From Lethocerus indicus (Eukaryota; Arthropoda; Insecta; Hemiptera; Belostomatidae), in NCBI GenBank assembly GCA_019843655.1, contig JACDQD010000005.1, positions 30,762,954 through 30,826,953 of the forward strand: DNA of 64,000 nucleotides. The letters are read 5' to 3'. Shown here piece after piece: positions 1-11,492 of the stretch. The notes below the pieces were generated by a model. It had not been told where the DNA came from and ran no database searches. It saw nothing but the letters and a program-made list of their open reading frames with translations. The position numbers were made by a program, and so were the translations under genes. The first letter of the stretch is position 1, and every line of letters begins with the position of its first letter.

Positions 1-6
1 CGGTTC

Positions 7-10
<4 letters not shown>

Positions 11-38
<28 letters not shown>
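11..38. repeat. (CT)14 microsatellite
   Basis: An uninterrupted CT dinucleotide run at the left edge of the window. It is a simple repeat with no gene nearby. Confidence 0.97.
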
Positions 39-40
<2 letters not shown>

Positions 41-336
41 GAATATTCTATCGCGTTTGCGGCCCTTTTTCGAAAAATAGAAACTCGTTCCGGTCGACCG
101 GAGGGAGTAAAAAGGTCGCCGGTTTAAAAACTGAACCCGCCTTTGATTCGTTGCTAAACGACTGAATCGTCCAACGACAAACACAAGCCCGACTGTTTTC
201 TATTCATTCAATGTTTAAATTCATTTCCATTCCGACACCATTCCTAGGCTATTTTATTATCGACCTTAAATAAATCCGAACCCGTTCTGTTTCGTTTGTC
301 CAGTATAAGAGGTTTGCTGTTGTTTTAAAAAAAGAA

Positions 337-783
337 TTTTTTTTTCAACAAAATACAATTTATGTTATAAGTACAAGCGCTGATTTTTTCGCATGTATTT
401 CGTGATAAAATGGACCGCCCAAAGATGGCACTTTTCACACAAGAACAATTATAATCTAAGGGCTAGGGAGATCTCTAGGCCAGCGGAGTTTAAGCCGACG
501 CCGGGAGGGGGTGATAATGGATGGGTGAGAGAGGACAGGACTGAACGAGTGGATTAGGATGAGGAGAGAGGCGGGAGTGGAACTTCAGGAACCGGTATGT
601 TGAGGTCATGGTGGATTGTGCGGTTAGAAACATACCGGGTGGAGCATTAAGGATGTTTTTAGTAATGGCCTTAAGAGTCCAAATTTTCTGTTTAAGGCGA
701 TTCTTTTGAGTCGGGTATGCGGATTCCACGTGAACCGTTTGTCCAGGTGGAGCCCAAGATAGCGAATCTGCTGTTGGGTGGGA
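337..783 (-). mobile_element. Jockey-type LINE fragment, copy A (decayed, 5'-truncated)
   Basis: This is the 3' end of a non-LTR retrotransposon on the minus strand. It aligns by eye with copy B at 7584-8169: the same 3' UTR block with the gatggcacttt motif, and the same coding stretch that reads SRLSPHPNPLVQS on the minus strand. Relative to copy B it lacks roughly 28 bp near position 595 and a larger block near 655, so the reverse transcriptase frame is broken. The T-run at 337-345 is the A-tail side. The flanks tttaaaaaaagaa (324-336) and tttaaataagaa (784-795) look like a worn target-site duplication. It extends further 5' in the element than copy B. Confidence 0.8.
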
Positions 784-795
784 TTTAAATAAGAA

Positions 796-2312
796 GGAAT
801 TAAAACATTTCATCGGCATTGTATTAGCGGAATGTCCTTTGAAATACATTTTATACGAAGTGCAAGTTATATTTACGAATAATAACATAAATTGGGGCTA
901 CCAGCAATTTCGAATACCGTATTAAATTAACGTGTTAATTTTTAGATTTTTCATTTTGATCTTGCTAAGGTGCATGTCCAGTTAATTTTCTTTTTCAACA
1001 AAACCATTGCAATGTCTGTAATGGTGATGAATAATTTCTCATCTTCGTATTTGAACATGCGCAACATATGTTTTCCAGGTAAGTGTGCACGTGCAAGAGG
1101 TGTGTGAGCTCTTGATTAGACACAGTTACACACTGGGGCCATTAAGCATAGGCCCGGAGTCATGCGGGGATATTTAGTTTAATCTAACTTTCGATGTTAG
1201 TTACAGCGGGGTTAGTACAGTCGGGGCCAACAGCCAATCGGGGCTTCACTGCATAAGCTTTCATCGCCCGAATTTGCATAAACCAAATATAACCGCTCAT
1301 CCCGACAGCTTATTCACAGTCAGTGTACACTACCCAGCTATCTTAACAAAAAATTATATTAAAACAGTGTTAACGATACAGCGAAGTGTGGGTCTTCGTG
1401 CTATGTCAGTAGGATTCAGTCCGCCATACTTAATTTAATATATAGAACGCTTTCTGAAAAAGAAGTATACTGTACTTGGCATAGAACATTATGACACACA
1501 AAATTATCGAAGTAAAATCGGCAATTCTTAAAACTGTTAGACGAAATCAGTCATTCGGTTACATTTATGGAAAAAATAAGATATGTTTCATTCAATTCTT
1601 GGTCGGATTACGAACACAAAAAAATATATTGATCCTAATTATTTGTTTCCTCTGTTTTCCTGGCGGTCCAAGGTGTTCTATAGAAAATATTTGTTTGTTC
1701 CGAGAGTTCCTCAAAGTTTTATTACCGCCGGAAATATCAACTGTATAAATTGAGGGTTTAATCGGTTTTCGACACGGTTGAGGAGGGTCTAGTTGTTTGG
1801 TTGTTTGCCCTAAATATAGATAAAGTTCAATTAGGTATTATAAATTCAAACGGAGTCCGCTTCGTTGACGCCGCCGGCTGAATACTGAATAATATGCTAT
1901 ACATAGGCCGCCCACCCGCTCAGCCACAAAAAAAACTACTTTATATTGAGATGATACTCGGGACCGATAACGGGTAAACCGGGGCTTATCTCTAGTTCGG
2001 CAGTTATCCGGGATGTCATGGCTGCTTGTATAACAAAAAGAAAATAGATCGGGAAATTTTATCCGGCTTTCAAGTCCGGGGTGTATCTTATAGAGACATA
2101 ATTAAAATTATTACTCGCTTATTAAGTTCTAATCCAAAACAAGAGGCGGAGGACACCATGAATGGTTGCTTATTTTAACTAGTTTCCTAGAAAATTTATT
2201 AATTTTTTTTTAAATCGAAGACTGGCTTTCTACGTAAAAATTACTTTATCTGAAAAATCTCATTACAGAACACTACTTATGTTTCTATAAATCTAGATCA
2301 ATAAAATATGTT
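796..2312. other. Intergenic DNA, no gene recognised
   Basis: AT-rich sequence between LINE copy A and the first foldback element. The longest open frame (1491-1748, + strand, 85 codons) matches no family I recognise and has no splice or start context in its favour. I see no RNA gene. Confidence 0.6.
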
Positions 2313-2590
2313 GGTTTCGGCTGCTCGCCATCTTCAGTAGAGGTGTTAGTCACTATTGGCACTTTGGATGTTTTTCGTGCATCCTCACTGCACTGTCACT
2401 GTCACTTGTACTGTAAGGCGCTAATACTAAAATGTAAGACACACCTTTGTTGCGGGCTAGTATCAGGTGCGCCGTACCGTTGCAACTAGTAGCGTGATTG
2501 AAGCAACCACTACTGAAGATGGCGAGCAGCCGAAACGGGTCTAGCAAAAGACCAAACCGGCGAGAGTAGACATAAACACTAATCTACGGC
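2313..2590. mobile_element. Foldback (inverted-repeat) element, copy 1
   Basis: The inner arms gtttcggctgctcgccatct (left, from 2314) and its complement agatggcgagcagccgaaac (right, ending 2537) form a pair of about 28 bp. The region between them is shared with copy 2 at 3592-4021, including the tract reading gcgctaatactaaaatgtaa. The right side continues with the outer arm (ctagcaaaagaccaaacc, then ctac near 2585), but the matching left outer arm is missing, so this copy is truncated on the left. No coding capacity is seen. I cannot assign a named superfamily. Confidence 0.8.
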
Positions 2591-3591
2591 ATTTTCAATA
2601 ACTTTATTCAACATATATTGAAATCTTGAACATGCGTATAGTTCTGCGATTATCAATTGCGTTTACATTATCACCAGTATAATGTTTCTAAGTTTTACTT
2701 CACAAATATAGTGCATGACCATCACAAAACTTATTGTTAGAAAAAGTTTGCAGTTTTACAAATATTCTAAATAGCCTTTTGAGAAGCAGCACACAGATTA
2801 CTGGTCCATAATTGATAGTGCAGGGCGGATACTCAAATTATCGACTCCAATTTCGTCCCGTCGATAAAAGCCGCCCCGGTTTTCAAGCGATCCTGGACCA
2901 AAGAATAATTACAATTCAGACTCTAGTGTTTCTTTCGACAAGTACAAGTACTAGTGGGCTTCAGTAATCATTGTACCGTTGAAATCTTGTTTTCGAAGCG
3001 TCCTGCATTTTCAAATTTTAAGGTTTCTTCCCATCCATTCTTCCCCCCAAACCCCTATAAAATTCAATAAACAATATTCTTTCCTCCGCGCCAATCTACA
3101 CTTCTGTACGTCCTCGATTTAGTCTGGTATCGTACAATTTTAAAGGTTGAACAGAAAAACATTTCCCGGGTATTACGGACTGTTACATTTTGAAAAGTAA
3201 AGGCCCACTCAACTCAGCAGGATATTTATGTATTTATGTAGGTAAATATTTAATATAAATTATTTATTAACGTTGGGTGTAGGGCTCCACCCTGTCGGCG
3301 AGGTTGTAGTCATGGCGACAGGATAACTCGCAATCATTATTGCAGCTCTGACTTGCGTAACTAAATCCCCGTTTTATTGGTGACCCCTTCCGAACGGAGG
3401 CCAACAACAAATGTTAGAGTTCAAGTTATCAGCTGCAATATCCCAGACGTTGATCGCGGCGTTCCTTTTCGAAACATTGGCCCAGAAATTTATCCCTCCT
3501 AGAAACCTGGGAAATATTATGATTATCCCTGTGTCGTACACTTGGACCGGCGCCAAATGCGCATTCCTATGGGGCATATCTTTTCGATATC
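2591..3591. other. Intergenic DNA, no gene recognised
   Basis: AT-rich sequence between foldback copies 1 and 2. The only notable motif is a retrovirus-like primer-binding-site look-alike, TGGTGACCCC, at 3378-3387, with no LTR pair or gag/pol frame to support it. Confidence 0.5.
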
Positions 3592-4021
3592 GTAGATTTG
3601 TTGTGTTTCTGTCTCCTCTCGTTGGTCTGGTCTTTTGTTAGACCGGTTTCGGCTGCTCGCCATCTTCAGTAGCGGTGTCAGTCACTTTTGCCTCTTTGGA
3701 TGTTTTTTGGGCATCCTCACTGCACTGTCACTGTCAGTTGTACTGTAAGGGGCTATATGTACGGCGCTAATACTAAAATGTAATACACACCTCTGTTGCG
3801 GGCTAGTATCAGATGCGCCGTACCATTGAAACTAGTAGCGCATTAAACTGAATACACTACAACCACCACAGTACAAGTCGCAGTGACAGTGCATTGGGGA
3901 TGCCCAAAAAACATCCAAAGTGCAAATAGGGACTAACATCGGTACTGAAGATGGCGAGCAGCCGAAACCGGTCTAGCAAGGATCAATCCAGCGAGAGGAG
4001 ACAGAGACACAACAAATCTAC
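3592..4021. mobile_element. Foldback element, copy 2 (most complete)
   Basis: Two arms of about 155 bp are near-perfect inverted complements. The left arm starts gtagatttgttgtg at 3592; the right arm ends with its complement at 4021. Both carry the blocks ctctcgYtgg, agaccggtttcggctgctcg, ccatcttcagta, tttggatgttttttgggcat and gcactgtcact in mirror order. A central unique region of about 100 bp separates them. About 40 bp beyond the right arm (4022-4062) is also shared with copy 3, so the duplicated unit is wider than the hairpin. There is no transposase. It resembles a non-autonomous foldback or long-TIR MITE. Confidence 0.88.
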
Positions 4022-4062
4022 GGTATTCCAACCCCTTGCAAACCACAAAACAGGTATGTTAA

Positions 4063-4842
4063 TCTTTTCGATATATTTATCAATTGTCGTGATAGATGTG
4101 TATTTTTAAATCCAGGTATAACACGAAATAATATGAGAATTACCTCATTATATTACTCAAAATTGGGTCGTTTGAAAGATTGTTGACAATAGATTAATTA
4201 ATTTAAGAGAACATATTTAATAATCGTCTAGATCACAAACTATTTATTGCAGTGCTGTAGTTTAATTGTAACAATGAGAAATGTTTGAACGCCGAGAAAA
4301 ATAAAACTGGAACGTATATTCGGGTAATGTGGACTGCTAAATAAATTTTCCCGATTATATATGTTAAGTTGGCGGCTATATGTTATCCGTTGTGATGGCG
4401 CGCCACCTGTTCCCAGACAGCTGTTAATGGGTGTTGCCTCCATAATGTTCCCAGTTAATCCCGGTTGAGGCCTCGGCCCTCTAAACAGCCCTCTTCCCCG
4501 GTTTAGAAAACTGGGACACACAACACACAGGTCCGGGAGCCAGCCCTTCTTAATTCTCATAAATATAGATGTCCTCACCTACTGATTTATCGCCTCCTAT
4601 TCCCCAGTATTTTGTTAGGCCGTTTTTTTCCAGCGGGTCAACAAATTTGGTTTATAAGTTTATTTCTAACATTTATTGTATAATTAACGTGCATTTTTCA
4701 TTTATAGCATGGTTTTTAATGCAGCTCGTAAAATAATAATATGAAGCGCATTTCATTTAACTAAAATCAATGAATTTTAATTGTGTATTAGTTTTTGTCC
4801 GTTGGAGGTTTGTTTTGGCACCGTTTAGTCTATTTTATTTTT
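4063..4842. other. Intergenic DNA, no gene recognised
   Basis: Spacer between foldback copies 2 and 3. A 112-codon minus-strand open frame (4240-4578) resembles no family I know and lies in moderately GC-rich sequence, so I treat it as chance. Confidence 0.5.
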
Positions 4843-5084
4843 GTAGATTTGTTGTGTTTCTGTCCCTCTCGCTGGTTTGGTCTTTTGTTAGACCGGCTGC
4901 TCGCCATCTTCAGTAGCGGTGTTACTGTGACAGTACAAGTGACAGTGACAGTGCAGTGGGGATGCCCGAAAAACATCCAAAGTGCCAATAGTGACTAACA
5001 CCGCTACGGAAGATGGCGAGCAGCCGAAACCGGTCTAGCAAAAGACCAAACCAGCGAGAGGAGACAGAAACACAAAAAATCTAC
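4843..5084. mobile_element. Foldback element, copy 3 (compact hairpin)
   Basis: The left arm (4843 to about 4924) and right arm (about 4999-5084) are near-perfect inverted complements around a loop of only about 75 bp. The loop is the arm-derived tract rich in gacagt repeats (gtgacagtgacagtgcagtg). A few bases of the central ggtttcgg block are missing in the left arm. The right flank (5085-5125, tattccaacccctt and caggtatgtta) matches the right flank of copy 2. A transcript across this copy would fold into one long stem. Confidence 0.87.
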
Positions 5085-5125
5085 AGTATTCCAACCCCTT
5101 TCAGACCACAAACCAGGTATGTTAA

Positions 5126-6214
5126 ACTAATTTTATTATTGTTTTTTTTCCAGTTTAATTGCAGTATTCCTATTCATTTTCCTAATCCACGAGGGTGTTA
5201 TTAAATATGTGAATTGGGAAGTACAAATTTTTATTTCAGCTGAACCGATGTTCGGGCTATTTTATTGTTTTATCCGAAGAAACGATTGTTTGAAATAACG
5301 CGATGTAAGTGGAGGAAGTATGAAAATAGTTTGAGACGAGGAAATGCCCCATTTCTCAGTTCGGAGGGACTCTTTCATGGCCCCATTAAAACGCAGCGAA
5401 TTTGCTGATGGCACACAGTATTAATGGCCGTCCGCATTCAACCGGTTGCAGAATTTCAAATCTCCTGCAGTTCCCAGCTGGCATTCGCTAATGATGTACT
5501 CCGCAAGAGACTCGGGCGAGCACTTTTATTTTCTTCGTTTTTCTTTAAATTTAACGCAGTCCTCTCCAGAGGGAGGAATATTTTTCTTATTATGGATAGT
5601 ACTAATTGATCCAGACTGACGAATACGCCCATATTTCATCATGGGCTCTTAACTAGGATTTTTACGGGATTATTGTCAAAATATCATCATGAATATTGTC
5701 AAAAACGAGGGATGGAACGGATGTTAAATTCACCAAGCTCTCATGACACTACAGTTTCGGTGCATTGATTCGAATAGGATTTCTATTAATTTGATCCAAA
5801 CCGTCCGTTCATTCTAGGACGCTATTTAGACTGCTTGGTCAGTTGAAATCTGCTTGGCCTAGGGTTGTAACTTTGCCGTCGAGCCGGTGGTCAATACGGG
5901 GCCCAAACTCGGTAAACCTCCCGGTGCAGTTAGTGCCGCTTAACCAGCCCCTCTCGGCCGGTCGCTGCTTAACAAACTAAAACCTGAACAAAGTGAATAC
6001 GCTGGGATAGGCAAAATCTTCACTTATAATTAGGACGAAACCTTAATGCTTTATCTCCAACCGTGACAAAGATTTATGCCCATATTTTGGGACCCAATGA
6101 TATTACATCCTGAACTTCAGATCTTCCTAAGTAAGAATTCTGCTTAACGTCACGAATGGCATAGCACAGTTTGGTACTACCCCATTGTAAATCTCTAAAG
6201 AGTAATAGAATATA
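5126..6214. other. Intergenic DNA, no gene recognised
   Basis: AT-rich sequence without a supported gene, repeat or RNA. Short open frames here (for example 5424-5609) match nothing I recognise. Confidence 0.55.
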
Positions 6215-6334
6215 GTGGATTAAGGTACATTATGGTGAATTAGGGTAAATTAAGGTGGATTAAGATTGGTTAAAATGGATTTAGATGGATTAATGTGGAT
6301 TAAGATTGGTTAAAGTGGATTAAGGAGGATTAAT
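6215..6334. repeat. Minisatellite, 12 units of exactly 10 bp (GTGGATTAAG-like)
   Basis: Twelve consecutive 10-bp units stay in exact register with no indel. The commonest is gtggattaag; variants are attggttaaa, atggatttag, atggattaat, gtaaattaag and gaggattaat. A 20-bp pair of units (gtggattaagattggttaaa) recurs at 6255-6274 and 6295-6314, giving a 40-bp higher-order period. Six units contain GGATTA (starting 6217, 6257, 6287, 6297, 6317, 6327), all on the same strand. GGATTA is the reverse complement of TAATCC, the core bound by K50 homeodomains such as Otd, Bicoid and Pitx. A regulatory role is inference. Confidence 0.9.
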
Positions 6335-7572
6335 TATTCAGAGAATTCCCACAATCCACACAGAGCTATTATTTAAATAAATATTATTTGAAGTGTTTTT
6401 TAATTTTAAGATTTTATTTAATTCATTGTATTTCAGTTATTAATAATAGTTAATTATAATAACATATATTACTCTTTGCATTTATGTATGACATTAAATT
6501 CTTCTTTCCTGGGATTAAATGATCGACATTGGTCTGTACTTCTACATCTTTGTATCGAAGAGTATCCAATTAAATTACGACTGTTATCCAGCCCGTTGTC
6601 TAAACATGGTCTGCATTCTTCAAATATTATGTTTCAAGACTAGCCTATCGCCATTGAAATCGTTTCGATGATGCTGAAGAAAGCTATGGTAATTTAATTT
6701 CCGTTTTCCATCCGAGAATATTATTCCGCGTACAATGTATTCTTTATGATGTTTATTTTTCATAGCCTTCAATATCGTCCGTCTATTTTTTTATGCCCGA
6801 AGGCTACGTGAACAACATCACGAACGGAGGATTATAGGATAGAATTTGTCACTTTTTTTAGCACACCTAATTGACACACCTGTAATATTCGCCTATAGTT
6901 TCTATTGGTTCTGTTTCAAACCACTGCAAGATGTTTTATATATTTCGCTAGGGCCAACAACGGCAACAAAATATAACCCGGCGGACAGATAATTCGGTAT
7001 TGCGCAATACACGATATCCCTGATTTTTACAAATCCGCTCCCGTTTTATCGTAAGTTCTGAAAGAGCGAAAAAACTATTAGTGATCGGTTTAAATACAGA
7101 GATTAAAAACTCGACTGCAAACTTTTAGTTAAAAGACCGGCCTATCGATCTATCCCCTAATTGAATTCGGGGCTGTGAAGATTCAGTGGGCTGTGGCGCG
7201 GGCTGGGCCGGGGTGGGTGCGGTGGCCCCGGGGCCTGCGAGGGCCAACATTGACGTCTGATTGAGTGCCCACCCGGGCCTTTCTATCTTTTACCGCGTCG
7301 CCGTCTCTTTTTTTTCAAGGAGAAAAAAATTCCCTCCGCTTCCCCCTTCGCTGTCTCCCACGCCCGGTTTCGCTGTGACCCGAGCAAAAAATCCGGACGT
7401 CGGTTCCAGCCGTCTTATGAAATATTATTCCCGCGAAATAATCCCAACTCGACCGTTATGTCCGTACCCAACTTCCTCCGTATTGTTCCCATTTTAGGGG
7501 ATATTTTTACGGACGGGTGTTCCCAAATTGTCTACGGTCCGTCGAGATAATTTCGTGACGATAGCGACACCG
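6335..7572. other. Intergenic DNA with a GC-rich patch
   Basis: No gene is recognised. From about 7190 to 7400 the sequence turns GC-rich (gggccggggtgggtgcggtg) inside otherwise AT-rich DNA. The 78-codon open frame there (7261-7497) resembles no known protein. Confidence 0.5.
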
Positions 7573-7583
7573 TATATAAATAA

Positions 7584-8169
7584 TTTTTTTTTAACCTTTT
7601 TTTATTTTTGTACGATCAACTACATGTAGTTATGTGTACAAATGATGAGTGTTTTTCATTTCACTTGAATGTCTCGATAAAAGAGACCACCCAATGATGG
7701 CACTTTTGCACATGTACAGTTTACGGCTTCGGGCTAAGAAGATCTCTGGGCCAGCGGCGTTTAAGCCGACGCGGGGGAGATAATGGATGGGTAAGAGAGG
7801 ACAGGGACTGAACGAGTGGATTGGGATGAGGAGAAAGGCGGGAGTGGAACTTCAGGAACCGGGATTTTGCGACTTCGTCGACTGTTGGTATGTTGAGGTC
7901 ATGGTGGATTGTGTGGTTAGAAACATACCGGGGAGCATTAAGGATGGTACGAAGGACTTTTGACTGGAATCTCTGGATGCGAGCCATGTTGGATGTCTTG
8001 GTGGAACCCCACAGCTCAATTCCATATGTCCATGTCGGTTTAAGTATAGCTTTGTATATTGTTAGTTTGTTATTTAAGGTCAATTTCGATGTCCGTTTTA
8101 GTAATGGTCTTAGGAGTCCAAATTTTCTGTTTAAGTCGGTTCTTTTGAGTCGGGTGTGGGGATTCCACA
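7584..8169 (-). mobile_element. Jockey-type LINE, copy B, 5'-truncated, with target-site duplication
   Basis: A non-LTR retrotransposon insertion of 586 bp on the minus strand. The 3' end is the T-rich run beginning at 7584, the complement of an A-rich tail. Its 5' end breaks off inside the reverse transcriptase reading frame at 8169. The 11-bp sequence tatataaataa flanks it on both sides (7573-7583 and 8170-8180), the expected mark of target-primed reverse transcription. It is the best-preserved of four related copies in this window and serves as the reference for the others. Confidence 0.93.
7721..8169 (-). pseudogene. LINE reverse transcriptase, C-terminal fragment
   Basis: A minus-strand open frame of about 149 codons, cut at its N-terminal side by the 5' truncation of the element and ending at a normal stop. 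It holds the post-catalytic C-terminal segment typical of Jockey-clade ORF2 proteins: NNKLTIYKAILKPTWTYGIE, then LWGSTKTSN, IQRFQSKVLRTILNAPRYVS, and HHDLNIPTVDEVAK. In the family this is the thumb/C-terminal region downstream of the FADD-type catalytic motif. The endonuclease and polymerase catalytic parts are absent, so it cannot be active. The frame is intact over what remains, which suggests a fairly recent insertion. Family assignment rests on recognised motifs, not on an alignment. Confidence 0.88.
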
Positions 8170-8180
8170 TATATAAATAA

Positions 8181-11100
8181 ATACGATCTTTTACACCAAC
8201 GTTATCAAATCCTCCATCTTGATAAACAACAAATCCCTACCATTACACCTCTAATGAATTGAAATCCAATTCCAATCTAATATCAATTATCTTGCCATCA
8301 TGATCATAGCCGAAAGTAGCGATAAACAGACCTACAGATACATATCACTGTCTCAGTACGCGTAATATATTAAATGTTGATGTACTGTCGTAGAAAATAA
8401 ATAATATACTAACATTAGTCTTATAACTGTACGCACAGAATTGAGCCAACAATACTATATTTATCCAGTAATATATTTTGTTTACTTTGAAAACATTGTT
8501 CACATTTTTTTACGAAGCGTCTGTCTGCTCAATTTGATCAAAAGGGATCAAAGGTTGTTATTATGAATAACTCCGAGAACAATTTGGGCTGGTAAAAATC
8601 AAATATTCTGATCCCGCGTTCGTCCTTTATTAAGTTTCGGGTTATGGGCGAAATTCTGGTTGAAAATATTGGAAACCTTCGGCCGGGGCTATCCACTGAA
8701 GCCAGTCTATGGCTAAAATACTGGCAATTTATTGTGAAGCCTCTGTTATTTCCAGGCCCGTTGATCGGTTTTGTTGAATGTGATACGCGCTCGGTGAATT
8801 ATTTTAATTTTAATCCCGGGAATGTAAAGTTTCTTGCCCGCTTCGATTGAATCGGTGTTTAACGCTAAATTCACAGCTAATCCCTATCAACTTGCAACAA
8901 AAAGTAAAAAAAAATATCTGTTAATTTGAACGAGGTTTTAAATCAACCGATTCTTAACACAAAAAATAAAACATTATAAAAACGATTAGCATCTGGAGCG
9001 TATGGGACAGTTTGTATCGTCGTGTGATTTACAATAAAACACGGTTCCTTTCCTGCGACTTGTGACTGACATGATATTCAAGTATTAAATCTTTCGTTTT
9101 CTATTTAAAGTAAAATCTTAGTTAAGTTTAGTAAAATTTAAGTAAAGTAAAGTTTATTTAACAATAACGATTGTTACCTTCTATGTTACATGGAGCCAAA
9201 AATGTTGTTTTCTCTCCTAGTGCGCCATTAGCGGTTGGTTGTTGGAATGTGAACACCGGGGGACATTTACATGTACACAACTGGCTGAATGGCGACGGTC
9301 ATTAATCCCGCAACGCAAACAAATTTGAAACGCTCTAAAACTCGTAAAAAGAACCGGTTTCATACTTTATCCGCCGCGTTATTTTCGAACAATCATTATC
9401 ACGATAAATGAGAGAAAAAAAAACTTTGTTGAAAATGATTTAGAATTCACTAAGCTTCAGTAATTGCAATAGTGAGGCAATAGTGCAATAGTGGGGTGTA
9501 TTTTGTTCACCTTCATACAGACGATAATACTATAGATTGAGTGTTGTAAAATGCTAAATTTGGTGAATTTAAAAACATAGTTGGAACTCGGATCCTGCGT
9601 TTATAGAGGTCATAAATCAATTTCAGAAGCAAGGACAGAATTATAAAGCTAATAATTAGACATTCCAATGTTTAATAATGTTGGGTTAGTTGGAGCGCTT
9701 ACAGGGTGCTATATCCGTGGAGGTACCACACTAAGTGACTGACAGAATGCTACCGCATGGTGGCGAAAAGTCGACAGAATTTAATGAATATAAATCAGCT
9801 TCTTAATAAATAAATCGTCCTCTTTTACTGCACAAGACATAACGGCGAAGTGGGTCGAAAACGAATATATTCGTGACAGCTTCGCATTTTACAATATCCT
9901 CGTAGTTATAAAGGCGAGGTTACTCGGTTAAATATCTCTTGTCTAGAGAGGAGGGATTGTAAAACAGCGACTATTCGCCGCTTCAGTGTCGACAATTCGG
10001 AACGTGACGTGCAGTCAGTATGATATGCATCGGGATCTTTACTGCGTGGATATTGATCGATCAATAACTTTTTCTTAGCTCCGCACTCGTACTGTTTATT
10101 GCGCCGTATGTTTCCCGATTTATTGGATTATTTTCCTATTACTTTTTCATATTTCAGTTTTTTTCCCCACTGATAAAACATTTCAATGTTATTTTCACAA
10201 ATCCAGTCTGGAAAGAATAAGGCACACTGACCCGACTTCATGTTGAACTAAGAGAAAACTTGATTTGTTTATGTAACCACAATTCCTTGTTATATCCGTG
10301 TCCAAATAATTATAGGCTAGATTACCGTCTAGCTGCATTCAATTATTAATTTTAGTTTATTAATAGTACAATTAATTGCATATGTATATTGTGCATACAC
10401 TGTTAGATTGGGTGTCATTTTGGGCGATATGATGTTTGGAATGGACAATCTGGAATACGGTGGAGGTGAACATTCCAGTTAGTGCGGTTGGTTCGCGTTT
10501 CCTTTTGTGCTGTTGAACTGACCGTCCTATATATCTTAGCCTCGTTGTAGCCCCTTTGGCTCCCACTCTGTTTGAGAGATGCGATTGCCCGAGGCGAGGT
10601 ACCCTTTTATTGCCCTTACAGACTGCCCTTCCCCAGGCGCATCAATTCCCTGCATCGTTTTCTTTATCTATTCAGGCCCTAAAAAGGTCCCAGTAGATTA
10701 TATTCATATCTGTATAATAATGTGAAGTAATTAGTGGTAGGAGAAACGGTAGATATCGTAATTATTTATGACAGTAAAGTGCCAGTGAAAACATTGATTG
10801 TAAACATTTATATAATATCTGGAAATAGAATGTGTGTAATGTTCTGAAATATTATCTGAAGTATATAGTTCTTAAACGTCAGTTGTAAAGCATTTCCATT
10901 TTTGGCAATCTTCATTTTTGGACGAGACTGGTAAGGAAAATTGTTCGATCTCAACGTACGTATTTTTCCAGTTCCTAAAATCATCTCACATACAAAAATG
11001 TGTATTCATGGAGAATAATAATTGAGCGTATCGAATAGTCAGTAAGATCACAGGAAATTATTTTTCCACAGGGGCTTTTTCTTTTTCCCTCTATTTTCTG

Positions 11101-11490
11101 AGAGGACACCGGGTTTTGCAGCCCTCCTACACCTAATGGACCACTCGACCAAGCCCTGATTATTTTCTTGGCTAATTCCGTCCTTTCCCTTTATTTTGTC
11201 CAATTAAAATTAATTACAATATCTTTTTTATCTCCAATTATCGGTGATTTTGTATTTTTTTTTGGCCTCACAATATTTCGACGGCCAATTACTAATTGCG
11301 GTTCGTGATATTAATTTATTCGGAATTGGAATCCTATCGAATGTCTGCCGAGTTTTCAATTATGTTTTCCTCGAATAGGAAAAATTGCTCAGAAGAGGGA
11401 GGGAGTTGCCAATTCTGCCCATACAGCATATTGCAACCTTTTAGTTTGTTAACAATCCATGTACTTATTTATTTCAGCCGTTTTTCTAAA
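8181..11490. other. Intergenic DNA, no gene recognised
   Basis: About 3.3 kb of AT-rich DNA. Open frames are short (at most about 68 codons) and unrecognised. A short stretch near 9460-9490 repeats 'aatagtg' loosely. I see no RNA gene or complete element. Confidence 0.55.
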
Positions 11491-11492
11491 TA

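Noticed and set aside
3378..3395. TGGTGACCCC, a primer-binding-site look-alike of LTR retrotransposons
   Set aside because: No LTR pair, gag-like frame or polypurine tract is found around it. The motif alone is too short to annotate an element.
4240..4578. 112-codon minus-strand open frame between foldback copies
   Set aside because: No recognised domain, no splice context and no similarity to the repeats around it; treated as chance.
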